From contig CAJOIF010000015.1 of assembly GCA_905234765.1 (NCBI GenBank), positions 95,606 to 159,605 of the forward strand: DNA of 64,000 nt, in the 5' to 3' direction. Below the pieces are notes generated by a model. The model was not told the DNA's origin. It did no database searches and saw only the letters and a program-made list of their open reading frames with translations. Of this stretch, positions 32,518-42,845 are shown in pieces; within the stretch, counting starts at the first letter, position 1; every line of letters starts with the position of its first letter. The position numbers were made by a program, and so were the translations under genes. The DNA comes from an uncultured Bacteroidales bacterium. Lineage in GTDB: Bacteria > Bacteroidota > Bacteroidia > Bacteroidales > F082.

Positions 32518-34008
32518 TTACTTTGCAAACGAGCTGCCCACTTTGTTCATCGCGCAACGGAAACCGATGGTCGAAGCGGACTGGTTCTGGTTGAGATAAC
32601 GGCGTGTGCCGGGGCTCAAATAGTAGGGACCGTCGGCCCATGAACCGCCTTTGTATACCCTTGATTCGTCGCTGATGAGGGTGGTACCAGGGGCATCGTT
32701 GGTGGCCGTTTCATACATCTCTTTAGTGTAAATGCTCATGTCTTCAGGGGTCTCTGACCAACGGTTGCGAATGGCTGACATGTAGTCACCGTCACCATAG
32801 TTGGAGTTGAAGCTGGTACGGTAGTTTTGGCGGCGGGCAGCCTCTTCTTGCGAGATGGGCTCTCTGCGGATACGGCCGAGGGAGTCTTTTTGGAGGAGGA
32901 AGCCTTCGTCGTCAACAGCTTTCTTGGTGAACACGTTACCACGGAAGGGGCTGTAGTCGGCCACGTCTTCGAAGGTGAGGGGACGATAGACGTCTTGGCA
33001 CCATTCGGCAACGTTACCGGCCATGTTGTACAGACCGTAGTCGTTGGGCCAGTAGGAACCAACAGGAGCAGGAAGGGCGGCACCATCGTTCAGGTGGCCA
33101 GCAACGCCCATGTAGTCGCCAGGACCTTTCTTGAAGTTGGCCATGTAGCTACCCATATATCTCTTGCTGTCAGTGCGCAAACCATCGCCACTCCAAGGAT
33201 ACACCTTGCGCTCGCCAACGATTTCGTCAGAAGTGTTGCCAATCAAACCGACAGCAGCATATTCCCATTCGGCTTCCGTGGGCAGACGGTAGGAAGGCAG
33301 GAGGATGCCGTCGTCCATACGGACGTTGCGGACACCATCGCCACCTTTCGAAAGGTCTTTCTTGCCGTGCTTAACCTTGCCTGTGTATTGTCCGGCGAGG
33401 TAAGCATCGGTGTTGAAGTTCTCTTCGTCCTGTTGCGTAGGATCCCAGTCGAGGATGCCGGCTTTAATAAGCATCAACTCATTGACGCGGTCGGTACGCC
33501 ATGCGCAGTAGTCGGTGGCTTGAACCCAAGTCACGCCAACCACAGGATAGTCATTATAGGAAGGATGGCGGAAATATACCTCTACCATAGGCTCGTTATA
33601 TGACAAACGGTCGCGCCACACTAAGGTGTCGGGTGCCGCATTGCGAACGACTTGGGGGTAATTCTGGCCATATACACGGTTCAGCCAATAAATGTATTCA
33701 CGGTAGTCAACGTTGCTCACCTCAGTGCGGTCGATGAGGAACGACGGCACCGTCACCTTGCGCGGCGAGTTGTCCCACGAATAGGTGAGGTTGTCGGTTG
33801 TGGCACCCATAACGAAAGTGCCGCCTTCAATGGCAATCAAGCCAGGACCAATCTCTTGGTCGTTGACTTCAGTAACTTCAAAACCTCCATTGTTGGCGTC
33901 ATTGTATGCCCAACCCGTTGTACGTGAGGATTTCTTTGAGCATGAAACGGTCAGTAAACCTGCCAAAATGATAATGGCGAATGTCTTTAATCCAGTTTTG
34001 CTATTCAT
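32518..34008 (-). CDS. gldJ: GldJ-type lipoprotein of the T9SS/gliding machinery
   Basis: A 496-residue lipoprotein. The signal peptide ends in L-T-V-S-C-S, Cys23 as lipid anchor. The rest is a formylglycine-generating-enzyme-like domain (I-A-I-E-G-G-T-F-V-M-G-A near residue 58, R-L-P-T-E-A-E-W-E-Y-A near 240, N-M-A-G-N-V-A-E-W near 330, Y-K-G-G-S-W near 456, I-G-F-R-C-A near the end). The mature N-terminus S-R-T-T-G-W-x-Y-N-D-x-N-N-G-G-F matches GldJ rather than GldK/PorK. GldJ stabilises other Gld proteins in Flavobacterium. It is divergent from the porU pair, the order I recall from flavobacterial genomes. Confidence 0.9.
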   Translation of the reverse strand: MNSKTGLKTFAIIILAGLLTVSCSKKSSRTTGWAYNDANNGGFEVTEVNDQEIGPGLIAIEGGTFVMGATTDNLTYSWDNSPRKVTVPSFLIDRTEVSNVDYREYIYWLNRVYGQNYPQVVRNAAPDTLVWRDRLSYNEPMVEVYFRHPSYNDYPVVGVTWVQATDYCAWRTDRVNELMLIKAGILDWDPTQQDEENFNTDAYLAGQYTGKVKHGKKDLSKGGDGVRNVRMDDGILLPSYRLPTEAEWEYAAVGLIGNTSDEIVGERKVYPWSGDGLRTDSKRYMGSYMANFKKGPGDYMGVAGHLNDGAALPAPVGSYWPNDYGLYNMAGNVAEWCQDVYRPLTFEDVADYSPFRGNVFTKKAVDDEGFLLQKDSLGRIRREPISQEEAARRQNYRTSFNSNYGDGDYMSAIRNRWSETPEDMSIYTKEMYETATNDAPGTTLISDESRVYKGGSWADGPYYLSPGTRRYLNQNQSASTIGFRCAMNKVGSSFAK

Positions 34009-34277
34009 TTTTGGTCAAAATTTTGTTTCTATAACAGCAATTCTCGTGTATTATTGTACACCTGTCGGATTTTTTTTCATCCCGACACGAAAAAGTGTGC
34101 AATTTTACGGACTTTTTTTGAATTATTCATAGAATTTCTGAAAAAAAATCTTTTTTGGCCATTAAACGCCGTATTGCAATAAAAAAGTTGTATTTTCGTT
34201 CTTTTATTTATGAAATTACAGATAATCTGTTTTATTGTTTATTAAATACTGAAATTCAATATATTAAATTGTCCGTC

Positions 34278-37200
34278 ATGCGAAAACGCTGTTTTTGTTT
34301 TTTGTTTTTCCTCATCGTGGTCGTGTCTCCTTTGCTACTGCAAGGTCAGATATGGATGCAGTTTCCTGTTGAAATGCGAGGGCATGACCTGACAGAAGAA
34401 CGTGTCGTGCAATATTCTTTTCCCATCTTCGATGATGCGGTCAAGGCAAATGTCGAGTTGCAAAATGTGAAGACGGCACCGCTTGATGCCAAAGAGTTGA
34501 ACATGGTTTTGGAGGATGAGTATAGTGCTGATTTTAAGGTAAATGCAATTCCGTTGCGGTCGCGTGACGAGGCTTTGCTGTCGGTCGGTATTGTTCCGTT
34601 TCGCAAAAGCGGCGATGGCTATGAGAAACTGGTGTCAGCCACGCTTTCAGTGACTTTGTTGCCCGATATGAGCAGCGTTAAGGCCAACCCGCGCTATGCT
34701 ACCCAGTCGGCGATGGCTTCGGGAAACTGGTATAAGATTGGCCTGGCTTCAACGGGCATTTATAAGCTTACATACAGCGATTTACAGGATTTGGGTGTCA
34801 ATGTTGCAAGTGTAGACCCCCGTCAAATTCGTATCTATCATAACGGGGGAGGTGTGCTCCCTGAGATGAACTCCGTCGAACGCCATGACGACTTGGTGGA
34901 GGTCCCGATTTTTGTGGCAGGCGAGTCTGACGGCACGTTTGACAGTAACGACTATATTTTGTTCTATGGACGCGGCCCCGTGGTATGGTCTTACAACGAT
35001 ACAACGAACGTGTACGAACACATCCAAAATCCTTATGACGACTATGCCTACGCTTTCGTTGTGACAGGGAAGGGCCAAGGCAAGCGTATTGGTGAAGGCG
35101 TTTCGGTCTCCGCATCCGCAGACGAAACCGTTTTGCAGTTTTTGGATTATCAAGTTCATGAAGACGACAAGTTTAACCTCAATAACACGGGTCGCACCTA
35201 TTATGGAGACAAAATGGAAGGCAATTCCACTTCCGACTTCAACTTCAGTTTCCCGAATGCAGTGACTTCGCGCCTTTGCAGCATCAAAACGGAATTGGCT
35301 GGACGTAATTACAGCCCGGCGAGTTTTGATGTCACCGTTGACGGGGTGAAAAAAGCTACCTATAGCATCAATAGTACTTCGTCATCCAACAACTTAGTAT
35401 ACGGCTATTGCGTGGGAGGCAGGGTGTGGTCTTATCCGACAAGTGGTGTGGTGCATGTCACGTTGCAACATAATGCCACAGGAAACTCCACTTCTGATGG
35501 TTATGTGGATTACATCGCTGTCAACGCCTGGCGCAATCTGGTTTTTTCAGGCTCGCAGATGAGCTTCCGCAACCCAGATGCTTCCATTAATAATAAGGTG
35601 TATGAGTATCGCCTCTCCAATGCCTCGCAGCAGGTGCAGGTGTGGAACGTCAGCGACCCGGTGACTCCACAGCGGGTGAAAGGCCAGCTGCAAGGGTCGA
35701 CGTACACGTATAAGACTTATGGGAGTCCCAATAATGAGTTCATCGCCTTTAATGGCAGTTCGTACTACACCGCCAAGCTGATTGGGAAGATTGCCAACCA
35801 AAATCTGCATGGTCTTCGTGACGTGGATTACCTTATCGTCAGTTATATCGGGTTTAAGGAGGCCGCTGAAAGGTTGCAGTCGCTACACAGCCGCATTGAC
35901 CCCGACTTGACCTCTTATGTCACTACTCCTGAACTGATTTACAATGAGTTTTCATGCGGTGCAAAGGATATCACTGCCATCCGCGACTTCTGTCGTATGC
36001 TTTATCTTGACAGCAATCCTGGCCGTCGCATCAAATATCTGCTCTTGCTTGGCGACTGCTCTTTTGACTATAAGAACCGGTCGGGCGTGGTCGATTTTGT
36101 CCCTGCGTTTGAGTCGGTCGCCTCGCTTCTGATGGAAAAGACTTTTGTCACCGATGACTATTTCGGTTTCATGGACGCAAATGAGGGCAATATCGGTGCT
36201 TCGTTGGCCGACATTGGCATTGGACGTTTCCCTGTCTCCACTCAGGAACAAGCCAATCAGATGGTTGACAAGATTGAACGCTATGTTGAGAAGGATGCCA
36301 GCACCATGGGGCCTTGGCGCAATACGGTCACTTTCTTCACCGATGATGAAGGAGGGTTCGTGACCAACGCTGAAGAAATGGCGGCCATGCTGAAAAATGT
36401 TGGCGGTCAGCATGTAGTGGTCGACAAGATTTATCTTGATGCTTATCCGCAGGTCAGTTCGCCAGGTGGTGAGATTGCACCTGAGGTGAACCAGGCCGTT
36501 AACAGCCGCATGGAGAAAGGCACATTAGTTTTGAATTATACTGGCCACGGTGGCGAGGTGCAATTGGCTGAAGAGCGTATCATGCAACGCAAGGATGTCG
36601 ATTCGTGGCGCAATGCCCCAATGTATCCGCTGATGATTACGGGCACGTGCGAGTTCAGCCGATACGATGACCACGACCGCACTTCGCTGGGCGAGTATGC
36701 TTTTCTCAATCCTTACGGAGGTATGGTGGCCATGTTCACCACCTCTCGCGTGACGCACGGTTCAGACAACCTTGATTTTAATAAAGGTGTTTACAACAAT
36801 CTTTTCCGTATCACGGGTGGTGAGTTGTATCATTTGGGCGACGTCTATCGCATGGCGAAGACAAAGGGTACAAGAGTAGAGAAACGTTATGTCTTTTTCG
36901 GTGACCCTGCGTTGCGGTTGGCCTATCCCAAATGGACCGTTGAGACTTTGAGCATCAATGGACAGGCTCCTGAATGCAGTTTGGATTCCATACAGGTCAA
37001 TGACTCTACATGGTATACTGGCCTTGTCTATTTGGACACCATCAGCGCGTTGCAGCCTGTTGAGATTGAGGGCGTTGTGAAAGACCTTTCCGGTAATGAA
37101 GCTTCCAGTTTCAATGGTGTGGTGCATGTGACAGTCTATGACAAGGAAACTGAGTTGTCCACGATGGGAACTGAAGCTGATGTGGAGAATTTCAGACTTC

Positions 37201-38057
37201 GCAACAGCGTGATTTTCAACGGAAAGACAGATGTCAAGAACGGACACTTCAAAATCAGTTTTATTGTGCCTCGCGACATCGCCTATCGTTTTGGTCAGGG
37301 CTTGATTAGTTATTACGCCACTGACTACGAGGTGGATGCCAACGGAAGCTGTGACAGTTTCATCATAGGCGGGTTCTTCGAAGACGCTGTTGAGGATATG
37401 GAAGCCCCAGAGATTCAACTCTTTATTGACGATACGCTTTTTGTCAGTGGCGGTCTGACAAGTGAGAACCCGACCCTTTTGGCCTTCGTTGAGGACGAGA
37501 GCGGTATCAACACAACGGGTGCTGGCATCGGACACGATATTATGGCTACTTTGTCAGGCCCAACGAAGAACAGCTATTGCCTTAATGCGTATTTTGTCTC
37601 CGAGGTTGACAATCCAGGTAAGGGAGTGATCTCCTTTAAGATGCAAGATCTCGAAGACGGTACCTACGTCCTGACCTTGAAGGTGTGGGATATCTATAAC
37701 AACTCCAGTACGGCCGCCATCGTCTTCAACGTATCGCATAGTGATGGCATGGTGATAGAACATCCTGGTTGCGTGCCCAATCCTGTTACCGACGAGGCAG
37801 GTATCGTTTTCGAACACAACCAAATGGGTAATAACCTACAGGTTGACATCTATATCTATGATATCATGGGCCGTTTGGTGACCACTCTTTCCGAGATGGT
37901 CTCCGGCACCTCGACTCGTGTGTCTCCCATCCGATGGAACGGAAGAAGTGCGCATGGCGCTCCTTTGAGAAACGGCGTATACATATATCGAATTGTCGCC
38001 ACTAACGATAAGGGAGAAACGGCATCGGCAGTCTCCAAACTGGTATTAAGCAAATGA
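34278..38057 (+). CDS. porU: Type IX secretion system sortase PorU, first copy
   Basis: A 1259-residue C25-family cysteine peptidase that removes the sorting domain of T9SS cargo and attaches cargo to lipopolysaccharide. The ATG at 34278 precedes a signal peptide (R-K-R-C-F-C-F-L-F-F-L-I-V-V-V). G-N-W-Y-K-I-G-L-A-S-T-G-I-Y-K-L near residue 155 is a PorU hallmark. The catalytic pair is H757 in N-Y-T-G-H-G-G and C791 in G-T-C-E-F-S-R-Y-D, 34 residues apart. The C-terminus ends in a beta-rich domain with N-G-V-Y-I-Y-R-I-V. Its stop overlaps the start of the second porU copy (ATGA at 38054). Confidence 0.94.
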   Translation: MRKRCFCFLFFLIVVVSPLLLQGQIWMQFPVEMRGHDLTEERVVQYSFPIFDDAVKANVELQNVKTAPLDAKELNMVLEDEYSADFKVNAIPLRSRDEALLSVGIVPFRKSGDGYEKLVSATLSVTLLPDMSSVKANPRYATQSAMASGNWYKIGLASTGIYKLTYSDLQDLGVNVASVDPRQIRIYHNGGGVLPEMNSVERHDDLVEVPIFVAGESDGTFDSNDYILFYGRGPVVWSYNDTTNVYEHIQNPYDDYAYAFVVTGKGQGKRIGEGVSVSASADETVLQFLDYQVHEDDKFNLNNTGRTYYGDKMEGNSTSDFNFSFPNAVTSRLCSIKTELAGRNYSPASFDVTVDGVKKATYSINSTSSSNNLVYGYCVGGRVWSYPTSGVVHVTLQHNATGNSTSDGYVDYIAVNAWRNLVFSGSQMSFRNPDASINNKVYEYRLSNASQQVQVWNVSDPVTPQRVKGQLQGSTYTYKTYGSPNNEFIAFNGSSYYTAKLIGKIANQNLHGLRDVDYLIVSYIGFKEAAERLQSLHSRIDPDLTSYVTTPELIYNEFSCGAKDITAIRDFCRMLYLDSNPGRRIKYLLLLGDCSFDYKNRSGVVDFVPAFESVASLLMEKTFVTDDYFGFMDANEGNIGASLADIGIGRFPVSTQEQANQMVDKIERYVEKDASTMGPWRNTVTFFTDDEGGFVTNAEEMAAMLKNVGGQHVVVDKIYLDAYPQVSSPGGEIAPEVNQAVNSRMEKGTLVLNYTGHGGEVQLAEERIMQRKDVDSWRNAPMYPLMITGTCEFSRYDDHDRTSLGEYAFLNPYGGMVAMFTTSRVTHGSDNLDFNKGVYNNLFRITGGELYHLGDVYRMAKTKGTRVEKRYVFFGDPALRLAYPKWTVETLSINGQAPECSLDSIQVNDSTWYTGLVYLDTISALQPVEIEGVVKDLSGNEASSFNGVVHVTVYDKETELSTMGTEADVENFRLRNSVIFNGKTDVKNGHFKISFIVPRDIAYRFGQGLISYYATDYEVDANGSCDSFIIGGFFEDAVEDMEAPEIQLFIDDTLFVSGGLTSENPTLLAFVEDESGINTTGAGIGHDIMATLSGPTKNSYCLNAYFVSEVDNPGKGVISFKMQDLEDGTYVLTLKVWDIYNNSSTAAIVFNVSHSDGMVIEHPGCVPNPVTDEAGIVFEHNQMGNNLQVDIYIYDIMGRLVTTLSEMVSGTSTRVSPIRWNGRSAHGAPLRNGVYIYRIVATNDKGETASAVSKLVLSK

Positions 38058-41000
38058 TTTACAGCATGAAAAACAAGTTCTCAATGATAGTGCTCCTTCT
38101 CAGCTTATTGCTTGTTGCTCAAGTGTCTTGGGCTCAAGGCAATGCCCCTCATTCGGTGTTGAGTCAGGGCACTTGGTATCGTCTTGCAGTGGCACAAGAA
38201 GGTGTATATCGATTGGATTACACCACTCTCCAAGCCATGGGGATCGATATGGAAGCACTCAATCCGAAACGAATCCGAGTATTCGGCAACCCCGCAGGAA
38301 GCCTGCCTGAGCTGAATTCGGAGGCACGTCCTGATGACCTTACCGAAACTGCTGTCTATGTGGTTGGTGCTGAAGACGGCTCTTTTGATGAAGGTGATGT
38401 GGTGCTGTTTTACGGTCAGGAGCCTACAAAATGGGTGCTAAAAGGTACCAGATATGAGCGCGAGCGCAATTATTATTCCGATTCCACCTATTATTATTTA
38501 TGTGTTGATGGCGATGTGGATGGATTGCGGGTAGGGGAGCAGGCTTCCCTTTCTGTGGAGGAGGCCACGGCGGTGATTGCTGACTTTCCTGATTACCAAT
38601 GGCACGAGGAGGAACTGATGTCGCCATATTCCATTGGCGTGAATTGGTTTGGCGAGAAACTGTCGTCGGAGAACCTTTCCTTGAATCTTGAATTTGTCTT
38701 TCCCAATCTTGTAACCGATAAAGCTTTGAGAATCAAGACTTCCGTGCTTGGTCGTGTGTCTCATTCCCCAATGTATTATAGTGCATGGGTGAACGACAAT
38801 ATTGTTGTCGACCATACTTCCATCTCCGCATTGAGCGAGAATTCAAATTCGTATGGCAACCTTTCTTTCAGGGAACGCCAGTTTATGCTGGAGAGCGATA
38901 CGGCATCATTTACCATGAGTATTAATCCCGAGCCATCCAATGCCACGCTGTATCTTGACTATGTGGAAATCTTTGCTTGGCGGCAGTTGAAGCGTGTAGG
39001 AAGTCTCTTTTCGTTCCGCCTTATGCCTAGCCAATTCGGAACGGAGAGTTCTGCCGTCTGGATTCAGAATGTGGGTGCCAATCATTGGCTTTGGGATGTG
39101 ACGGATCCCATGATGCCTTTTAGGCAGCTGGGACGGTTGAGCGCAGGCAATCTGGTCTTTGCCACCGATGAGAATGTGGAGCGTCGCTACGTTCTCTTCG
39201 ATCCCGCCGAGGCGCAATCTGTCGCGTCGTGGACTCCCATTCCCAATCAAGACCTTCACGCCATCACCGAGGCAGATATGCTGATACTCACCTCTCCCGT
39301 GTTGTGGCAGCAAGCGCAGGGACTGGCTGATTTCCATGCTGATATGGATGGATTGCAAAGCGTTGTCGTTGACGTGAATGAGATCTTCAATGAGTTCTCT
39401 ACAGGCACTGCCGACCCTACAGGTATACGTGACTTCATCCGAATGGTGTATCAGCGCAGTGGTGGGAAACTAAAATATGTCACCTTGTTCGGACGCGCTT
39501 CGTTCGATTTCCGGAACCTGTTAGGCGTTGACCTCAATTTGGTGCCGTGTTACGAAAAGACCGATGCGCCACATCGCGAGGTGAGTTTTTGCACCGATGA
39601 CTACTTTGGGATGATGGACGATGGTGAGGGAGAAGGCTGTGCGGGTCATGTCGACCTAGGTATTGGACGCATCCCCGTCGCCACACCTGCTGAGGCTGAG
39701 GCAGCGCTTCGCAAAATCAAGCATTATTGCGACCTTGCTGCGATGCATGGCGAATGGAAAAACAATCACTTGTTTGTTTCCGATGATGAGTATTCAAGGT
39801 ATGTCGATGACAATGAAGGTTATGAGAGAATGATGGATACCCTCATCCCGACCATGAATATCAACAAGATATACTGCGGAGCCTATCAAAAGGTCAGTAC
39901 TTCGACAGGTCACCGTTTCCCTCAGGTTAACGAGGATATGGTGCGGGCTTTTGAGAAAGGCTTGATTACGATGACCTATACGGGACATGGTGGGGTGATA
40001 GCTTTGGCCGAGGAACGCATTTTCGGCTTGCCCGAAATCACCAAACTGAGCAACTTCGATAAGATGCCTTTTGTGTTCACTGCCACGTGCGAGTTCTCGA
40101 AATACGACAATCCGCTTCTCGTTTCGGCTGGCGAACAACTCTTCCTCCAACCTGATGGAGGTGCCATCGCCATGTTGACCACGTGCCGTCCAACGTATGG
40201 CCAATATAATGTCAAGATGGGCAAGGCCTTGACGAGTGTGCTTTATCAGCGTGACGAAGATGGACGTCCTTTGCGTTTGGGTGATATCGTCAGGAGGTCG
40301 AAAAGCCATCAACTGAACTATTCCAGCCAACAGCCCAATGGCGTGAGCCAAAACATAAGTATGCTGCTTTTGGGTGATCCCGCAATGCGTCTCGCGATCC
40401 CGGAAGGATTGGTAAGGATATCAAAAATCAATGGCAAGCAGGTCAATGATGTGGAGATTGAACTCAATGCGATGAGTATGGTGACCGTTGAAGGTGAAAT
40501 AACCACTTATGAAGGGACTCCAGATACCCAGTTCAACGGCGAACTGTGGTTGAGTCTTTTCGATAAGAAATCCTGTTTTGAAGTGCCGTATACGCGAGAA
40601 TCAGGGAAAGGAGGAACCACTACGGTGAAGTACCATAAGGATGTGATCTACCAAGGCAGAGCCTCGGTGACCGACGGTAAGTTTACGGTTTCCTTCCAGA
40701 TCCCAAAGGACATCAAACCCGACTTTGGCTCACCGCGTTTCAGTTGTTACGCCTACGACTCTATCCGCTCTATTGATGCCTCTGGTTGTTTCAACAATTT
40801 GACGCTGGGTGGTGAGGATCCTTCTGTCGTAACTGACAATGAAGGTCCCAAAATCGACTTTTACTGGAACACGCCCGCTTTTGTGGACGGAAGCACGGTG
40901 CCGCGACAGGGTGTCCTTCTAGCTGACCTTTACGATGCTCAAGGTATCTACCATTACGATTTCAGTTTAGGCCGTAACATGATGCTGAACAGCGACTTGT

Positions 41001-41491
41001 CGACCTATGACAACTTGATTGTAAACGAAAACTACGAACCTGCCCTCAACGATTTCCGTCGCGGACGTGTCGTGATACCTGTCTTCGATCTTACTCCGGG
41101 AACCCATGAGTTTACCTTGAAAGTCTGGGATACGCAAGATAATCCCTCCGAGGCAAGCCTCAGTTTGGTGGTCGCCGAGGATGTGTTTCTCGCTCAGGTG
41201 CGCAACTATCCCAATCCTTTCACGGAGGAGACTTGGTTCACCTTGTTCCATGAAGGCGAGGATGGTACCTTCGACCTCGTCATAGAGCTTTTCGACATAC
41301 AGGGACGTCATGTTGACCGCCTGTCGAAACGGGTCACATCGGTGGGTGGTGCCATTGAGCCTATCCGGTGGGATGGCCGTGACCAAAGCGGGCAACAATT
41401 GCGTAGCGGCATCTATCTGTATCGACTCACTTTGACCGACGAGAAGGGGAATTCTCGCTCTGTTAGTCAGCGCCTTGTGTTGTCAAGGTAA
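38054..41491 (+). CDS. PorU-like sortase, second copy
   Basis: A 1145-residue paralogue of PorU. The first ATG (38054) overlaps the previous stop; an ATG at 38066 gives a better signal peptide (M-K-N-K-F-S-M-I-V-L-L-L). G-T-W-Y-R-L-A-V-A-Q-E-G-V-Y-R-L is near residue 39. The catalytic pair is conserved: H645 in T-Y-T-G-H-G-G and C679 in A-T-C-E-F-S-K-Y-D, again 34 residues apart. The C-terminus has I-E-L-F-D-I-Q-G-R and S-G-I-Y-L-Y-R-L-T. The two copies share architecture but differ strongly in sequence, so the duplication is old. It is followed by porV. Confidence 0.92.
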   Translation: MIYSMKNKFSMIVLLLSLLLVAQVSWAQGNAPHSVLSQGTWYRLAVAQEGVYRLDYTTLQAMGIDMEALNPKRIRVFGNPAGSLPELNSEARPDDLTETAVYVVGAEDGSFDEGDVVLFYGQEPTKWVLKGTRYERERNYYSDSTYYYLCVDGDVDGLRVGEQASLSVEEATAVIADFPDYQWHEEELMSPYSIGVNWFGEKLSSENLSLNLEFVFPNLVTDKALRIKTSVLGRVSHSPMYYSAWVNDNIVVDHTSISALSENSNSYGNLSFRERQFMLESDTASFTMSINPEPSNATLYLDYVEIFAWRQLKRVGSLFSFRLMPSQFGTESSAVWIQNVGANHWLWDVTDPMMPFRQLGRLSAGNLVFATDENVERRYVLFDPAEAQSVASWTPIPNQDLHAITEADMLILTSPVLWQQAQGLADFHADMDGLQSVVVDVNEIFNEFSTGTADPTGIRDFIRMVYQRSGGKLKYVTLFGRASFDFRNLLGVDLNLVPCYEKTDAPHREVSFCTDDYFGMMDDGEGEGCAGHVDLGIGRIPVATPAEAEAALRKIKHYCDLAAMHGEWKNNHLFVSDDEYSRYVDDNEGYERMMDTLIPTMNINKIYCGAYQKVSTSTGHRFPQVNEDMVRAFEKGLITMTYTGHGGVIALAEERIFGLPEITKLSNFDKMPFVFTATCEFSKYDNPLLVSAGEQLFLQPDGGAIAMLTTCRPTYGQYNVKMGKALTSVLYQRDEDGRPLRLGDIVRRSKSHQLNYSSQQPNGVSQNISMLLLGDPAMRLAIPEGLVRISKINGKQVNDVEIELNAMSMVTVEGEITTYEGTPDTQFNGELWLSLFDKKSCFEVPYTRESGKGGTTTVKYHKDVIYQGRASVTDGKFTVSFQIPKDIKPDFGSPRFSCYAYDSIRSIDASGCFNNLTLGGEDPSVVTDNEGPKIDFYWNTPAFVDGSTVPRQGVLLADLYDAQGIYHYDFSLGRNMMLNSDLSTYDNLIVNENYEPALNDFRRGRVVIPVFDLTPGTHEFTLKVWDTQDNPSEASLSLVVAEDVFLAQVRNYPNPFTEETWFTLFHEGEDGTFDLVIELFDIQGRHVDRLSKRVTSVGGAIEPIRWDGRDQSGQQLRSGIYLYRLTLTDEKGNSRSVSQRLVLSR

Positions 41492-41533
41492 AAAATTTTT
41501 CAATGCCATACAATAAGCCAATAGTATAATCGT

Positions 41534-41541
41534 TATTTTTG
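41534..41541 (+). promoter_or_regulatory. -7 element upstream of porV
   Basis: TATTTTTG, 24 nt before the porV ATG, without a clear TTTG partner. porV may thus have its own promoter besides read-through from porU. Confidence 0.5.
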
Positions 41542-41565
41542 CACGTTTAATACAAAACAGTAGAA

Positions 41566-42756
41566 ATGAATATCAGAAAACTTTTTCTCGCCGCTTTTGT
41601 CATGTTAGCGGCTACTTCTTTTGCACAACATCAGCCTAATGTCATCACCACGGCGGTACCTTTTGTTGGCATCAACCCCGACTCGCGTGGTGGAGCCTTG
41701 GGCGATTGTGGTGTGGCTACCTCGGCCGACGTGTATTCCATGCACTACAATCCTGCCAAGTATGTCTACCTTGAGGACAGACTGAATGTGGGTATCGGAT
41801 ATAGCCCTTGGCTGCGTAGTCTGGTGTCGGACATGGGCCTCTTTTATGTGGCTGCTGCGGGAAAAATCAATGACAGGTCGTCTGTGGCAGGTACCATTCG
41901 CTATTTTAGCCCGGGAGTCATTGAGTTTAGAGACGAGCAAAACAAACCGTTAGGTGAATACAATCCCAATGAATGGGCTATCGACGCCACTTATTCGCGT
42001 ATGTTGGGTGACTATCTTTCGGGTGCCGTTGCCGGACGTTTTATCTATTCCCATCTGACCCAGAATGCGATTGATGACTCGCGTCCAGGCATCTCCGTGG
42101 CTGCCGACATCGGTGTTTATTACAAAAAGCCTGTCGAATGGTTCAGGGATATGGATGCAGACTTTGCTTGGGGTGCATCCATCACCAACATCGGAAGTAA
42201 GGTCACCTACATTTCTTCTTCTGATAAGAAAGACTTCATCCCGACTACGCTTCGCTTGGGTACCAACCTGAAGCTTGATTTCGATGAATACAACTCCTTG
42301 GCGTTCACCGTCGACTTCTCGAAATTGCTGGTTCCCACGCCACCTATCAGAGACGTTGCCGCTGATACAGTTATGTATGGCATGGACGATGATGTTGCCG
42401 TGGTGTTGGGTATGCTCCATTCGTTCTATGATGCGCCTGGCTATTCCTGGAATACTAATACTAGTGAATACGATGAAATCGGAACCTTCTACGAAGAACT
42501 TTGCGAAATCAATATCGGAGCAGGTATTGAGTATTGGTATAATAACATCTTCGCTGTCCGTGCCGGTTATTTCAACGAGACTGCGCTGAAGGGCAACCGT
42601 AAGTATGTTACCGTAGGTGCCGCATTGAAGTACAACGTGTTTGGTTTGGATGTCTCTTATCTGATTCCTGTCAACACTGTGGCGGGCAGCAATCCTTTGG
42701 AGAACACGCTCCGCTTCAATTTGAGTTACAGTTTCGGTGGAAAGAAGAAGAGTTAA
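41566..42756 (+). CDS. porV: Type IX secretion system outer membrane protein PorV
   Basis: A 396-residue FadL-like outer-membrane beta-barrel that shuttles T9SS cargo to the PorU sortase (also called LptO/PG27). The signal peptide ends in T-S-F-A-Q. Hallmarks: F-V-G-I-N-P-D-S-R-G-G-A-L-G-D near residues 38-47, A-T-S-A-D-V-Y-S-M-H-Y-N-P-A-K near 52, and a C-terminal strand ending in L-S-Y-S-F-G-G-K. It lies 74 nt after the second porU gene and ends at a strong terminator. Confidence 0.96.
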   Translation: MNIRKLFLAAFVMLAATSFAQHQPNVITTAVPFVGINPDSRGGALGDCGVATSADVYSMHYNPAKYVYLEDRLNVGIGYSPWLRSLVSDMGLFYVAAAGKINDRSSVAGTIRYFSPGVIEFRDEQNKPLGEYNPNEWAIDATYSRMLGDYLSGAVAGRFIYSHLTQNAIDDSRPGISVAADIGVYYKKPVEWFRDMDADFAWGASITNIGSKVTYISSSDKKDFIPTTLRLGTNLKLDFDEYNSLAFTVDFSKLLVPTPPIRDVAADTVMYGMDDDVAVVLGMLHSFYDAPGYSWNTNTSEYDEIGTFYEELCEINIGAGIEYWYNNIFAVRAGYFNETALKGNRKYVTVGAALKYNVFGLDVSYLIPVNTVAGSNPLENTLRFNLSYSFGGKKKS

Positions 42757-42771
42757 TACGATTTAGTTAAA

Positions 42772-42803
42772 CAAAAAAAGAGGCTTACGAGCCTCTTTTT
42801 TTT
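42772..42803. terminator. Bidirectional terminator between porV and the Gate-domain gene
   Basis: AGAGGCT (42779-42785) pairs with AGCCTCT (42790-42796), with an A run before and a T run after, so it works on both strands. Confidence 0.85.
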
Positions 42804-42810
42804 GTTTAAC

Positions 42811-42837
42811 TTGTAGAGACGCAATGCTTTGCGCCTC
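42811..42837. repeat. GTAGAGACGCA-type palindromic repeat, partial
   Basis: TTGTAGAGACGCAATGCTTT followed by GCGCCTC forms an imperfect hairpin. A second copy with better arms is at 51551-51578. Confidence 0.45.
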
Positions 42838-42845
42838 AAAATCTA

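Noticed and set aside
32827..33603. A 258-codon plus-strand frame inside gldJ
   Set aside because: Antisense to the formylglycine-generating-enzyme-like domain; shadow.
36762..37535. A 257-codon minus-strand frame inside porU
   Set aside because: Antisense to the C-terminal half of PorU, no family features.
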